A program made the translations under genes and the position numbers. From positions 186,001 to 250,000 of the forward strand of contig JASBSB010000007.1 in NCBI GenBank assembly GCA_030149205.1: a stretch of DNA of 64,000 bases, written 5' to 3'. This document shows positions 34,199-43,141 of the stretch, in pieces; within the stretch, counting starts at the first letter, position 1, and every line of letters starts with the position of its first letter. Below the pieces are notes generated by a model. It had not been told where the DNA came from. It searched no databases and saw nothing but the letters and a program-made list of their open reading frames with translations. The stretch comes from Candidatus Heimdallarchaeota archaeon (GTDB lineage: Archaea > Asgardarchaeota > Heimdallarchaeia > Heimdallarchaeales > Kariarchaeaceae).

Positions 34199-34937
34199 AT
34201 ATTTTTATGTAATCATTGAACACTAAATCAAACTTTCCCTCAACCAAGGGGTAAATTTCATAATAAACTTCATGTGCAATTTCTGAAAAGAGGACTCTTT
34301 CTTGAATTAAACACAGAATAATCTTTTTTGACCTGCAGTATTCTATTAAGTTCCAATCCCAATTTAGAGTAATAATTAGCTTTGGTTTAGTTGTAGAATT
34401 TAAAAGGATATCTTGAAGGTTTTTCCCATCCGATAAATAAAAATGGTTAATTTCTTCATTAAAGTTTGATAGGGAAGAACTACTTAACATCCCCCTAATC
34501 ACCCTTTTAAGTAATATATCTGATTGAGCTCCAGACTGACTGGTAAACATAACTGAATTAGTATTGTTTAATAAGTAATTATGGTTGAAACCTTCTACCT
34601 GTAAAATTGATTTAATATATGTTATTGCCTTTGGATTTGTAAACCAATCTAACTGAATTTGAATTAGTAAAATCATTTCCTTGTATAGAAACTCTAACAT
34701 TGAACCCGTTTTTTCTATTGTATACTTTAAAGGTAAAGCTTGGATTACAATTAAACAATTTGCTCCCTTTGATTTTAGCTTTCCTAGAATTTTATTTTTT
34801 AAAATTCCAGTAATAGCGATCCCAGTTATTTTTTTTGAAGATTCAATGGCTCTCTTCCTCCCCAGAGGGAGTATTATAGAGCTTTTCCCAAAACAATCTT
34901 CAAGAACTTTAAGAAGATCTGCTCCTGTGTAACTCAT
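34185..34937 (-). CDS. Unknown protein, possibly divergent NIF3-like
   Basis: A 250-residue protein that I do not recognise with confidence. The order of strands and motifs loosely follows NIF3/DUF34: ITGIAITGILKNKIL, GANCLIVIQAL (in place of ADLIIAHHP) and, near the end, PKLIITLNWDWN with ILCLIQERVLFSEIA (in place of the GHxxSE motif). The metal-binding His residues of NIF3 are not conserved, so if related it is likely inactive. It follows the nuoD stop by 8 bp on the same strand (upstream of it), suggesting co-transcription with the nuo genes. Confidence 0.45.
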   Translation of the reverse strand: MSYTGADLLKVLEDCFGKSSIILPLGRKRAIESSKKITGIAITGILKNKILGKLKSKGANCLIVIQALPLKYTIEKTGSMLEFLYKEMILLIQIQLDWFTNPKAITYIKSILQVEGFNHNYLLNNTNSVMFTSQSGAQSDILLKRVIRGMLSSSSLSNFNEEINHFYLSDGKNLQDILLNSTTKPKLIITLNWDWNLIEYCRSKKIILCLIQERVLFSEIAHEVYYEIYPLVEGKFDLVFNDYIKIFISE

Positions 34938-34945
34938 GAAATGCT

Positions 34946-36052
34946 CTATCTATCTAAATCTCCTACACATAAATCTACTGATCCCATGACTGCAGGAATA
35001 TCGGCAAGCTTACCATCTTTTATTAATTGTGGGAGTGGTTGTAAGTTGTTAAATGTTGGTGCTCTAATTCTTACTCGATAGGGGGAAGTTGATCCGTCAC
35101 TTTCAAAATAGTATCCAGTTTCTCCTCTTCCACCTTCTATACGACGGTAAGTATTGCCTGCTGGAGGTCTCCTAGGGATTTTTTCCAATCTGTATGGGTC
35201 ACTTGGCTTTAATTCCATATATTTGTCAAGAGCTTGAAGGATAATAGCCATTGATATTTCCATTTCTTCTAATCTTACTCTGTACCTGGCAAAGCTATCT
35301 CCTTCAGTCCTTGTTGGAACACTGAATTTAAGTTGATCATACCCCATATACGGTTGAATCTTTCTAATATCATAAGGAACTCCTGAGGCTCTTAACATTG
35401 GTCCAGTTACTCCAAAGCTCAATGCGTCTTCCTTTGTTAAAACTCCAATACCTTTTGTTCTCATTCTAAAAATTTGTGCCTCTTCTAGTAAATCAAGAAA
35501 TTCTTCATGAAGCCTCTTAAATTCCACCAAACTGTCTTCAATTTTTTTCTCAATTTGATGTGGAAGATCCTTGTATACACCCCCGATTCTGGCATAATTG
35601 TAGGTCATTCTTGCTCCAGTTATGGTCTCCAAAAGATTTATCAATATTTCTCGAGCTGTCATAGGATAAACCAGCATTGATAATTGACCAAGATCCACAC
35701 TCATGGCACCTAACCACAAGCAATGAGAGGCAATTCTTTGAATTTCTAAGGTAATTATCCGAATCCAATTTGCTTTCTCTGGAGCTTCTATTCCATATAT
35801 ACCTTCAATAGAGTATGCATAAGCTTGTGAATATGTGTGGCTCTCAACATAACAAAGACGGTCTGTAATTGGTATACCTTGTTCATATGTTCTATTTGCA
35901 AGTAGTTTTTCATAACTTCTGTGTAAATATCCAATCTGACAATCAGAATTTAATACAGTTTCTCCATCAATTGTCAATCGAAGAGCCCATAACCCATGCA
36001 TTGAAGGGTGTTGAGGACCCATAAACAGGCTCATTTCAGTTTTGTCTTGCAT
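34946..36052 (-). CDS. nuoD: NADH-quinone oxidoreductase subunit D-like (complex I 49-kDa)
   Basis: A 368-residue subunit of complex I-like oxidoreductase, related to the large subunit of group 4 NiFe hydrogenases. GPQHPSMHG near the N-terminus and CQIGYLHRSYEKL are the NuoD signatures; the quinone-site His and Tyr lie in this region. The C-terminus has APTFNNLQPLPQLIKDGKLADIPAVMGSVD (split here) and DLDR, as in NuoD; the CxxC pairs of hydrogenases are absent, supporting a respiratory enzyme. It overlaps nuoC by 17 bp. Confidence 0.94.
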   Translation of the reverse strand: MQDKTEMSLFMGPQHPSMHGLWALRLTIDGETVLNSDCQIGYLHRSYEKLLANRTYEQGIPITDRLCYVESHTYSQAYAYSIEGIYGIEAPEKANWIRIITLEIQRIASHCLWLGAMSVDLGQLSMLVYPMTAREILINLLETITGARMTYNYARIGGVYKDLPHQIEKKIEDSLVEFKRLHEEFLDLLEEAQIFRMRTKGIGVLTKEDALSFGVTGPMLRASGVPYDIRKIQPYMGYDQLKFSVPTRTEGDSFARYRVRLEEMEISMAIILQALDKYMELKPSDPYRLEKIPRRPPAGNTYRRIEGGRGETGYYFESDGSTSPYRVRIRAPTFNNLQPLPQLIKDGKLADIPAVMGSVDLCVGDLDR

Positions 36053-36536
36053 AATCCTTTCTATCTCCTTCTGGTTTGTGATATTTTGGTTTCTTATAGA
36101 TATAATCTTCTCTTAAGGGATAGCCTTCCCAGTTATCTGGAAGATATATTCTTCTTAGGTCATTATGTCCCTCAAAATTAACACCCAATAAATCATACGT
36201 CTCTCTTTCGTGCCAATTGAATCCAAACCAAATATCAGATAATGTTGGAACGGAGGGATTTTCTCTGTCTGTCGTGACCTTTAATATAATAATTTCCATT
36301 TTATCAGGTCTCCCAAGATACCACCTCATTTCCATTTTATCTTCATAATCGGTCCCAAAAGCCATAATATCTAATGTAAAGCCGAGGTCATGTTTCATGA
36401 ACGTAGCTAAATCCCGAAGTTTTTCCTTTTTAACATCAATTACAACGTGTTCCTCTTCAAAATCTTGTTCATTTTCAAAAGAGTCTGGAAATGCATCTTT
36501 TAACTTACTTAGTAATTCACTGAATTCTTCTGACAT
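36036..36536 (-). CDS. nuoC: NADH-quinone oxidoreductase subunit C-like (30-kDa)
   Basis: A complex I 30-kDa-type subunit of about 166 residues. The conserved TLSDIWFGFNWHERETYDLLGVNFEGHNDLRRIYLPDNWEG region (positions about 105-145) carries the hallmark ERExxDxxGxxFxGHPxLRRI pattern. I use the ATG at 36536, but a GTG at 36548 would add four residues. It is 2 bp after nuoA and overlaps nuoD, so the three are one transcription unit. nuoB, which normally separates A and C, is missing. Confidence 0.92.
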   Translation of the reverse strand: MSEEFSELLSKLKDAFPDSFENEQDFEEEHVVIDVKKEKLRDLATFMKHDLGFTLDIMAFGTDYEDKMEMRWYLGRPDKMEIIILKVTTDRENPSVPTLSDIWFGFNWHERETYDLLGVNFEGHNDLRRIYLPDNWEGYPLREDYIYKKPKYHKPEGDRKDYARQN

Positions 36537-36538
36537 GA

Positions 36539-36928
36539 TTACATCCACCTTAATTTATCTCTCATTGACCAATATCCAAATCCAATAAGGAGTATACCTA
36601 AGAATATTACTGCGATAATGAATCCAAACATCTTAGTCTCTCTTAAAATAAGTGCCCAAGTGAAGAGAAACCCGGTTACAACATCAAATATTACAAATAC
36701 TAACCCAAAAATATAATACTGAAAGTTAAATCTGTCTTGACCTGTTCCAATAGGAACTTCTCCACATTCATATGCGACAAAGACACTAAGCTTATCACTC
36801 TTGTTTTCATCGTATTTTCTTCTAGGTGCTAAAATGAAACTTAGGGCTTTAAAAAGCACAACAAACACAGCACCCATAATAAATAGAGTTAATACCCCAA
36901 CATATTGGAGTTGAATATTTGTGACCAT
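36539..36928 (-). CDS. nuoA: NADH-quinone oxidoreductase subunit A-like
   Basis: A 129-residue membrane protein with three hydrophobic helices (about residues 8-32, 68-92 and 98-118). The loop CGEVPIGTGQDRFNFQYYIFGLVFVIFDV is the signature of NuoA/ND3, including the conserved YECGEP-type motif (here YECGEV) that participates in quinone coupling. It is the first of three nuo genes on the minus strand. The membrane arm subunits (H, J-N) are not in the window. Confidence 0.93.
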   Translation of the reverse strand: MVTNIQLQYVGVLTLFIMGAVFVVLFKALSFILAPRRKYDENKSDKLSVFVAYECGEVPIGTGQDRFNFQYYIFGLVFVIFDVVTGFLFTWALILRETKMFGFIIAVIFLGILLIGFGYWSMRDKLRWM

Positions 36929-37011
36929 ATCATAACCTGCTTTAGTTTAATTAGCTGTCAGAAATTTATCTCTTAAAAGTTTACTTAAGTTGATATGAGA
37001 AAAGCTGTCTG

Positions 37012-37689
37012 TTATTCCTTCATGACTTCAAAAATTCGTGCAATTTCTGGACCAGTCGTATCGCCACCTACTAAAATTCCTTTAGAATTTGACAAAATAC
37101 CAGACTTTGGATACGGGGTTCCTCTGTTTACTGTGGTTATTCCGATTTTTTTATTGAAGAACTGTCTCAAATATTCAAGATCATCATCGGGAACCATAGG
37201 GTGGGTTAACAGTCCCCAACTGTTTTGAACAATAATGGATCCAACTAATGGGTTGCTCATAATCTCCATTTTAACAACTTCAACATCTAGGGTATCTTCA
37301 ATATATTTTGCCTCTTTAGCTGTAAAGTCTGGGTGAATTATAGCTTTTCTTTCATCGCAAGTAATCGTATTTCCTAGTGCCGTAATTTTTGAGTTTAAAA
37401 TACCAATCTCAACATTATCTGGGATTTCTGAACGTAATATTTCATATTCTGGTTTTGTTAATAAGTCTGGGAAAAGTACACCATTCTTGTTTCCAACAGA
37501 ATATAACCCTATTAATTGAGATTGAACTACAGTTCCCCTTATGATTTTTAATGGGAACGTATTTTCTAATACCTCTAAAACTCTCTTTTTGGTGTTATAG
37601 GGTACTATCATAAAGGTTTCTGACATATAGGCAAAAATACCAATACTTGAATTACCAAGAAAATTAATTTGTTCTACTGTGAAGCTCAC
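37012..37689 (-). CDS. eif6: Translation initiation factor 6
   Basis: A 225-residue aIF6, which binds uL14 of the large subunit and prevents premature joining. It has the fivefold pseudo-symmetric repeats: FLGNSSIGIFAYMSETFMIVP, the repeating GNxxVLFPDLLT and VEIGILNSKITALGNTITCD with NNKAIIHP-type DERKAIIHPDFT. The start is GTG at 37689. It is the last gene of the eS19-PDCD5-eL39-eL31-aIF6 cluster, an order conserved in archaea. Confidence 0.95.
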   Translation of the reverse strand: MSFTVEQINFLGNSSIGIFAYMSETFMIVPYNTKKRVLEVLENTFPLKIIRGTVVQSQLIGLYSVGNKNGVLFPDLLTKPEYEILRSEIPDNVEIGILNSKITALGNTITCDERKAIIHPDFTAKEAKYIEDTLDVEVVKMEIMSNPLVGSIIVQNSWGLLTHPMVPDDDLEYLRQFFNKKIGITTVNRGTPYPKSGILSNSKGILVGGDTTGPEIARIFEVMKE

Positions 37690-37710
37690 AAGAATCCCTT
37701 TCTGAATATT

Positions 37711-38079
37711 TTACTCTTCTTCTTCTTCTTCTTCATCTTCTTCGAGTTCGGTTTCTGAAGGTTTAGAAATTCCTTTTATAACAGGTTTTTTGGTTTCTTT
37801 GACTTGAGTTTCTGCCAAAAATACTTCAACCACTCCATCAACAATTTTAACTAACCTTAGCATTACTTTTCTAGGTGGTTTTTGTATCCCTTTTTTCCAA
37901 ATAAATTCATTCACTTGATCATCAATCCAGATATTTTCGTCATCAACTTTCATATGTCGCTTAACAAATTCTTTGATGATTCTCATGGCTCTTGGGGCTC
38001 TTTTACCCCTTGGTGTGGTATTTAATTTTGGATAAAAGGGGACAGTATAAGTTCTTTCAAATTCAATTTCTAATGACAT
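37711..38079 (-). CDS. rpl31e: Ribosomal protein eL31 with acidic tail
   Basis: A large-subunit protein at the exit tunnel rim. The sequence EFERTYTVPFYPKL, followed by KRAPRAMRIIKEFVKRHMK and IWIDDQVNEFIWKKGIQKPPRKVMLRLV (split here), is eL31. The ~30-residue extension ends in a run of Asp/Glu (EEDEEEEEE) and is absent from typical archaeal eL31. I use ATG 38079; a GTG at 38088 is also in frame but overlaps the eL39 stop. Confidence 0.94.
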   Translation of the reverse strand: MSLEIEFERTYTVPFYPKLNTTPRGKRAPRAMRIIKEFVKRHMKVDDENIWIDDQVNEFIWKKGIQKPPRKVMLRLVKIVDGVVEVFLAETQVKETKKPVIKGISKPSETELEEDEEEEEEE

Positions 38080-38084
38080 ACTTT

Positions 38085-38240
38085 TCACCTTTTAATGGAG
38101 CTACTTCTCCAATGTCTTTGACCTGGTCTTTGCCTAACTTTTTTGTTAGTTTTCATTGTCACCCATGTGGGAACAGGTCGGTTTGAATTCATCTCTTTTG
38201 CATACCGCTTTTTACGACTGTATATTTTATTTCTGGTCAT
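38085..38240 (-). CDS. rpl39e: Ribosomal protein eL39
   Basis: A 51-residue, very basic large-subunit protein that lines the exit tunnel. Translation from ATG 38240 gives MTRNKIYSRKKRYAKEMNS, then RPVPTWVTMKTNKKV and RQRPGQRHWRSSSIKR, ending at TGA 38085-38087. The N-R-x-V-P-x-W-x-x-x-K-T and RxxRHWRxSxxxK patterns are the eL39 signature. It lies between PDCD5 (1-bp gap) and eL31, its usual place. Confidence 0.95.
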   Translation of the reverse strand: MTRNKIYSRKKRYAKEMNSNRPVPTWVTMKTNKKVRQRPGQRHWRSSSIKR

Positions 38241-38241
38241 T

Positions 38242-38583
38242 TTAAACTCTCCTAAATTCAATTTTAGAATCTCGTTTTTGATTCGAAAATTGTTTTAATA
38301 ATTGTAATAATTGTTCCTCTGATAACTTGGAACTAATTCTCCCTCTTTGAACCAATTGGATTAACTGAACCTCAATGTTCTCAGCAAGTTGTGGTTTTAC
38401 TAGTTTGATGTTGTTTAACCTCTCTCTTGCCTTATCTGATAAGATTTTTCTCAATACATTTTGTCTTATAGATTCTTCTTGAGCTTTTCTTTCTTTCACT
38501 GCTTCCTCTGATTCTTGAGGTTGTGATTGGTTTAATTGATTTTTATATTTTTCTCTTAAAGCTCTTAGTTCATCATCAGACAT
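38242..38583 (-). CDS. PDCD5-family DNA-binding protein
   Basis: A 113-residue helical protein of the PDCD5/TFAR19 family. The sequence KERKAQEESIRQNVLRKILS and DKARERLNNIKLVKPQLAENIEVQLIQLVQRG (split here by description) are the conserved three-helix core. The C-terminal LSEEQLLQLLKQ is also typical. Archaeal members bind DNA and may associate with ribosome biogenesis or prefoldin; the exact role is open. It sits between eS19 and eL39 as in other archaea. Confidence 0.92.
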   Translation of the reverse strand: MSDDELRALREKYKNQLNQSQPQESEEAVKERKAQEESIRQNVLRKILSDKARERLNNIKLVKPQLAENIEVQLIQLVQRGRISSKLSEEQLLQLLKQFSNQKRDSKIEFRRV

Positions 38584-38592
38584 TTAAATCAC

Positions 38593-39015
38593 CTATCTAT
38601 TTTGTTCAACAATATATGCCTGTTTATCAAGGAAAGACATTCCAAAAGAAGTTATTTGTCTACCTTTTCCAGGGATATTTTTGACTAGTTTTGCATTTTC
38701 GAGTTGCTGTAAGATTTTTCTCGTTATGCTTCCACTGCCTGGTCGGGGATGTTCTGCTTTTGCTCCTCTGTTTTTCTTTTGACTGTATTCATTTTTTATC
38801 CTTCTTGTTCCTAACGGTCCCTTTAGGTAAACCTTTCTAAGCATTGAAGCAGCTCTCACATACCACCAATCAGGACGATCTGGTGGGAGTTCTTTTGCGA
38901 CCCCGGTTTTTACGAAAGGGGCCCAAGTTGGTGGGACTATGTCCTCATAAGTTTTAAGCTCGTCTGCTGTTTGTTCAATTAATTTTTCAGCTAAGACATC
39001 GTAAACTGTTGTCAT
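38593..39015 (-). CDS. rps19e: Ribosomal protein eS19
   Basis: A 140-residue small-subunit protein. It begins TTVYDVLAEKLIEQTADELK, then has PPTWAPFVKTGVAKELPPDRPDWWYVRAASMLRKVY (split here), G-P-L-G-x-R and HPRPGSGSITRKILQQLE with KNIPGKGRQIT. These are the signature segments of eS19. It is the first gene of the minus-strand cluster that runs to aIF6. Confidence 0.97.
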   Translation of the reverse strand: MTTVYDVLAEKLIEQTADELKTYEDIVPPTWAPFVKTGVAKELPPDRPDWWYVRAASMLRKVYLKGPLGTRRIKNEYSQKKNRGAKAEHPRPGSGSITRKILQQLENAKLVKNIPGKGRQITSFGMSFLDKQAYIVEQNR

Positions 39016-39179
39016 TTAATTCACCTTTCTTTTAGTTTTAGTAATAAACTTCTTTCATAAATATCACTATAGTTTCAAAAAGCAGAACACTGTCAGGACT
39101 TAAAAAAAACGCGAAATCTTGAAAATAGATAAAGGTATATTCAACACATTTAAGATAAGTTTATTTTAAACTCAATGTT

Positions 39180-40385
39180 GTGAAAGAACTCATTGGCATA
39201 GTTGGGAAACCCTCTTCAGGAAAATCAACTCTTTTTAATGCGTTGACAATGGCAGACGTGAAAATGGGTGATTATCCTTTCACAACTATTGATTCAAACC
39301 TAGGAATTTCATACGTAACAGTTAATTGTCCCTGTAAAGAGTTTCAATTAACCTGTAGCCCTCGTTTTGGAAAATGTGTTGATGGTGTCCGGACGGTTCC
39401 CATTGAGATTTTAGACGTTGCTGGGTTGGTTCCAGGGGCATCAGAAGGAAAAGGAATGGGAAACCAGTTTTTGGATGAATTAAGAAGGTCAAAAGCACTT
39501 ATAGTTGTTTTGGATCTATCTGGAAAAACTGATGCAGAGGGAAATTTAACCGAATTTTGGCCTCCCTCAAAAGATATTTTTTGGCTGAATGAAGAAATTG
39601 AACAGTGGCTTAAAAAAATAATATTTTTTGATTGGGAAAAAGGAACCCGTTCTATGTTAGGAGATCAAAAAAAATTTATATCTTATGTGCAAAAGAGACT
39701 TTCTGGAATGGCAATAACCGATAATAATGTGACATTAGCCCTCCAAAAGAGCCATTTGTTGGGCTTAAGTAATTTTCTTGATTGGACAGATAATCAAAAA
39801 AGTGATTTTGTTAAATCATTAAAGCGAATTCGATTCCCGGTAATCTATGCTGCAAACAAATTAGACAAGGTAAATGCAATAAATAACTTTGAAACCTTAA
39901 AAAGCCAATTTCCAGAAGAACAGATATATCCAATATCTGCCTTAATTGATCTATTATTACGTAAATGGGAATCTGAGGGTTATATAGATTTAACAATCTC
40001 ACATGACCATTTCTCTCCTCGGTCAACCATAAATATCCCTGAGGAAATAAATTTAGCTTTGTCAAAAATAAAAACAGATTTTTTTGAAAAAGGATTAACA
40101 CCTGGTGTAGTTGAATTATTAAACAAGGCCGTTTTTGAGCTTCTAGACTTAATTGTAGTTTTTCCAGTAGAGGATCAAACTCATTTAACGAACAAAGATG
40201 GATTTGTGTTACCCGATTGTTTTCTTATAAAAAGAGGGACAACAGTAAAAAACTTTGCTGGTGAAATCCACACAGACTTTGCAAAATTTTTCATAAACGC
40301 AATTGATGCCAGAACAGGTCAGAGAAGAGGGGCTGAGTATATATTAAAGAATGGTGATGTAATAAAAATTAATCTTGCAAAATAA
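39180..40385 (+). CDS. YchF/Obg-type GTPase with TGS domain (archaeal form)
   Basis: A 401-residue GTPase of the archaeal YchF/OLA1-like group. G1 is GKPSSGKSTLFN, switch and DYPFTTIDSNLG follow, G3 is EILDVAGLVPGASEGKGMG (LDVAGLV), G4 is ANKLDKV and G5 PISAL. The C-terminal TGS domain contains GTTVKNFAGEIHTDFAKFFINAIDAR. YchF members bind ribosomes. The start is GTG at 39180 and is probably leaderless, with a TATA-like TTTATTTTAAAC about 25 bp upstream. The gene is divergent from eS19. Confidence 0.9.
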   Translation: MKELIGIVGKPSSGKSTLFNALTMADVKMGDYPFTTIDSNLGISYVTVNCPCKEFQLTCSPRFGKCVDGVRTVPIEILDVAGLVPGASEGKGMGNQFLDELRRSKALIVVLDLSGKTDAEGNLTEFWPPSKDIFWLNEEIEQWLKKIIFFDWEKGTRSMLGDQKKFISYVQKRLSGMAITDNNVTLALQKSHLLGLSNFLDWTDNQKSDFVKSLKRIRFPVIYAANKLDKVNAINNFETLKSQFPEEQIYPISALIDLLLRKWESEGYIDLTISHDHFSPRSTINIPEEINLALSKIKTDFFEKGLTPGVVELLNKAVFELLDLIVVFPVEDQTHLTNKDGFVLPDCFLIKRGTTVKNFAGEIHTDFAKFFINAIDARTGQRRGAEYILKNGDVIKINLAK

Positions 40386-40431
40386 TTTTAATTCAGAAAC
40401 TTTAATATTATAAAAATCACAGAATTTTAGA

Positions 40432-41091
40432 ATGTACAAACTAGAAAGCTACTCGCATGGTATTATTTTGAGTGAAAGACAGCACGGGCCACAATTCATA
40501 TCACAAGTAGGGTTACATAATAACGAACTCAATGACATTCTATTGTTTGGTCTACCGAACGGTGGATTTAAAGGCTATAAATTTAAAATAACCAAAATTA
40601 AAGATAATAATATTTTATCCATCACAAAAAATACTCAAGAGGGATATCTATCTGGTATCCTAAAACTTAGTTCTATTTCACAGAGTTTGAATGTAATTAA
40701 GCTATTTCAATTACTTCTCGATTTACTGTATCAATATGAGATGTCTTCTTCAAAAAACCTTGACAAGCACAATTTTCCCCTATCAGATTCAGCCTATGAA
40801 AAACTTGATACGAATCTGATTTATAAATTATATATGGATTTAACACTTAAAGGAAAAATAATTTTTATAGGGTCGCCTATGTTGGTGATTTCATTTTTAA
40901 CTACCTTTTTCAATAATATACCTTACGCAGAATTCGATTGGATTGATTTAGAGGTTCCATTTGATTCCTTTTCAAAAGAAGTAAATATAATGGGTTTTCA
41001 ACAGGAAATTGATATTCCTCCGAAAATTAGGAGAAAGTCGTCTGTGTATAATTTGCTAAAGATTAGGGCTGAACTTTACAATATACAATAA
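40432..41091 (+). CDS. Hypothetical protein, possibly longin-like
   Basis: A 219-residue protein of unknown function. It opens with strands (SHGIILSERQHGPQFISQVGLHNN) and an alternating strand-turn region (GFKGYKFKITKI). A helical middle part follows, then a strand IIFIGSPMLVISFLTTFF. The opening resembles longin/profilin-like folds and weakly the protein at 15868-16389 (shared GI, then GP, then GL pattern). No motif supports a specific role. It is between a GTPase gene and the SRP54 gene on the same strand. Confidence 0.5.
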   Translation: MYKLESYSHGIILSERQHGPQFISQVGLHNNELNDILLFGLPNGGFKGYKFKITKIKDNNILSITKNTQEGYLSGILKLSSISQSLNVIKLFQLLLDLLYQYEMSSSKNLDKHNFPLSDSAYEKLDTNLIYKLYMDLTLKGKIIFIGSPMLVISFLTTFFNNIPYAEFDWIDLEVPFDSFSKEVNIMGFQQEIDIPPKIRRKSSVYNLLKIRAELYNIQ

Positions 41092-41143
41092 AAGAGTGAT
41101 TTTGAATCGATTAATTTATTAAAAAAGGAAACTACATTATTTT

Positions 41144-42505
41144 GTGGTTCTTAGAAGTTTTGGGAAATCATTAAACAATGCGATAAACAAACTTATTAAT
41201 AAAGGTCCTGCAGATGCAGCTCTAATCAAAGAATTAAAAAATGACATACTTAGGGCTCTTCTAGAGGCAGATATCGAACTTTCACTTGCTAGTCAAGTCG
41301 TGACAAATGTCGAAGCACGATCACTCTCAGAGGAACTACCACCAGGCCTAGAAAGAAATAAGGCAGTAATCAATATTGTTTATGAGGAACTGACAAAGAT
41401 AATGGGGGAAAAATTTTACCCTCTTTCTCTCGAAAAAGAAAAGACAAATATTTTGATGGCTATAGGAATTCAAGGGTCAGGAAAGACAACAACAATAGCA
41501 AAGCTTGCACGTTTATTAACAAAAGAAAATTGGAATGTAGGTTTAATTTGTACAGATACATGGAGACCAGGCGCATATGAACAATTGACTCAACTTGGAG
41601 AGCAAATAGGTGTCGAAGTCTTTGGAGAACCAACACAAAAAAACCCTATAAAAATTGCTAAAAACGGAATCAAACACTTTAAAGAAAAAAGGAAAAATCT
41701 AATACTCGTAGATACAGCTGGCCGTCACAAGGAGGAGAAGAGTTTAATTAAAGAGATGAAAGAATTAAACAAGAAATTAAAACCACAAGAGATAATTTTG
41801 GTAATTGACGGTACTTTGGGTCAAAAAGCAAAAATTCAAGCTATGGAATTTCATGAGGCGACACCAATAGGTAGTATAATTGTAACCAAGCTAGATAGCA
41901 CTGCAAAGGGTGGTGGTGCTATTTCTGCTTCAGCTAGTACAGGTGCCCCAATAAAATATATTGGACTTGGAGAAAAGGTAAATGATATTGAAAAATTTGA
42001 GCCTAAAAAATTTGTTGGAAGAATTCTTGGTTTGGGCGATATTGAAACATTACTTGAAGAAGTTAAGAAGGCACAGCTCTCAGTCGATGAAGACAGAACT
42101 GCAGAGATGATGAAAGGAAAGTTTACATATACAGATATCATTGGAATGTTTGAGTCAATGAATAAAATGGGTGGGGTACGAAAAATTTTAGATCTGTTAC
42201 CAGGGGGGATGACTCATCAAGTGGATGACAACATGTTGAATATGAGTAAGGAAACAATGGAACGTAATAAAAATATAATTCAGTCCATGACACAAAAAGA
42301 ACGAAATGCCGAAGTAAAGCTTAGCAAAACTCGAATTGAAAGAATAGCAATTGGAAGTGGGGTCTCTATCGATCATATTAAAGAATTAGTTAATCAAAAG
42401 AAAATGGCAGAAAAAATGGTTAGGCAAATGACTAAACCAAGACGAGGTAAGGGAAATAAGAATTCACCATTCGGAAACCTTCCATTTAACTTTTCCATGA
42501 ACTGA
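41144..42505 (+). CDS. srp54: Signal recognition particle protein SRP54
   Basis: A 453-residue GTPase that binds signal peptides and the SRP RNA. After the N-domain (LRSFGKSLNNAINKLINKG), the G-domain has the P-loop GIQGSGKTTTIAKLA, DTAGRHKEEKSL and TKLDSTAKGGGA. The Met-rich M-domain follows at about residues 320-440 (FESMNKMGGVRKILDLLPGG, SKTRIERIAIGSGV). The start is GTG at 41144. The SRP RNA gene lies about 10 kb downstream. SRP19 is not in the window. Confidence 0.96.
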   Translation: MVLRSFGKSLNNAINKLINKGPADAALIKELKNDILRALLEADIELSLASQVVTNVEARSLSEELPPGLERNKAVINIVYEELTKIMGEKFYPLSLEKEKTNILMAIGIQGSGKTTTIAKLARLLTKENWNVGLICTDTWRPGAYEQLTQLGEQIGVEVFGEPTQKNPIKIAKNGIKHFKEKRKNLILVDTAGRHKEEKSLIKEMKELNKKLKPQEIILVIDGTLGQKAKIQAMEFHEATPIGSIIVTKLDSTAKGGGAISASASTGAPIKYIGLGEKVNDIEKFEPKKFVGRILGLGDIETLLEEVKKAQLSVDEDRTAEMMKGKFTYTDIIGMFESMNKMGGVRKILDLLPGGMTHQVDDNMLNMSKETMERNKNIIQSMTQKERNAEVKLSKTRIERIAIGSGVSIDHIKELVNQKKMAEKMVRQMTKPRRGKGNKNSPFGNLPFNFSMN

Positions 42506-42534
42506 GTGTGATAAATATCCAATTTATTTATCTT

Positions 42535-43071
42535 ATGGATTCTTTTCCGCCTAAGTTTAAAAGTCTAACAAACATTCCTCTTTCTAATAGATGGTTTGCA
42601 GCATTGGAGTCAATTATAAACTTGTTTTGTAAAAGTAATGGGTTCAATGATGAAGTTAATGTGCAAATCATTCTTTTTAATAATAAATCAGACCCAAATT
42701 ATCACTATTCAATTGAACTTTTTGGTTCGAAGTTGCGATACGTTTCTCCCAATATAGGGAGTTTGTTAAGCTTAATAGACAAATCTATTCAAAAGATGCT
42801 TAAAGTTGGTAATGGAAAAATAACTTCTTCTCCAGGAATACAAATAGCTCAAAAAAAATTCCCATTTAATCTGAGTTTAAACAATTTCTATTATGTAAAA
42901 TTTGATAAAATTTCTGATTTTATTATTGATACTTTTACAATTAAATCACCGCCTGAATATTTCATATTTGACTTCACAAGAGAATCTCCAACATACTTCA
43001 CAACAGCTTTTAATGCTCATGTTCCCTTTTGGGCAGCTTCACTCTTTTCAGTCTACTTGTTATATTTTTGA
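42535..43071 (+). CDS. Hypothetical protein
   Basis: A 178-residue protein not recognised. It has no signal peptide. An Asp/Asn-rich middle and a C-terminal hydrophobic stretch (FWAASLFSVYLLYF) could be a membrane anchor. I start at ATG 42535; a GTG at 42508, two bases after the SRP54 stop, would add 9 residues and would be coupled to SRP54. The gene ends 71 bp before the tRNA gene. Confidence 0.45.
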   Translation: MDSFPPKFKSLTNIPLSNRWFAALESIINLFCKSNGFNDEVNVQIILFNNKSDPNYHYSIELFGSKLRYVSPNIGSLLSLIDKSIQKMLKVGNGKITSSPGIQIAQKKFPFNLSLNNFYYVKFDKISDFIIDTFTIKSPPEYFIFDFTRESPTYFTTAFNAHVPFWAASLFSVYLLYF

Positions 43072-43113
43072 TTTTCACATTTGATAATTCATCTTCATAC
43101 TCACCAAAAGGGT

Positions 43114-43120
43114 TTAAATC
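43114..43120 (+). promoter_or_regulatory. tRNA-Arg promoter (TATA box)
   Basis: TTTAAAT lies 25-28 bp before the first base of the tRNA gene at 43142, the spacing expected for an archaeal TATA box with a transcript beginning at or very near the mature 5' end. Confidence 0.55.
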
Positions 43121-43141
43121 CCTTTTTAGTAATTGATTTAA

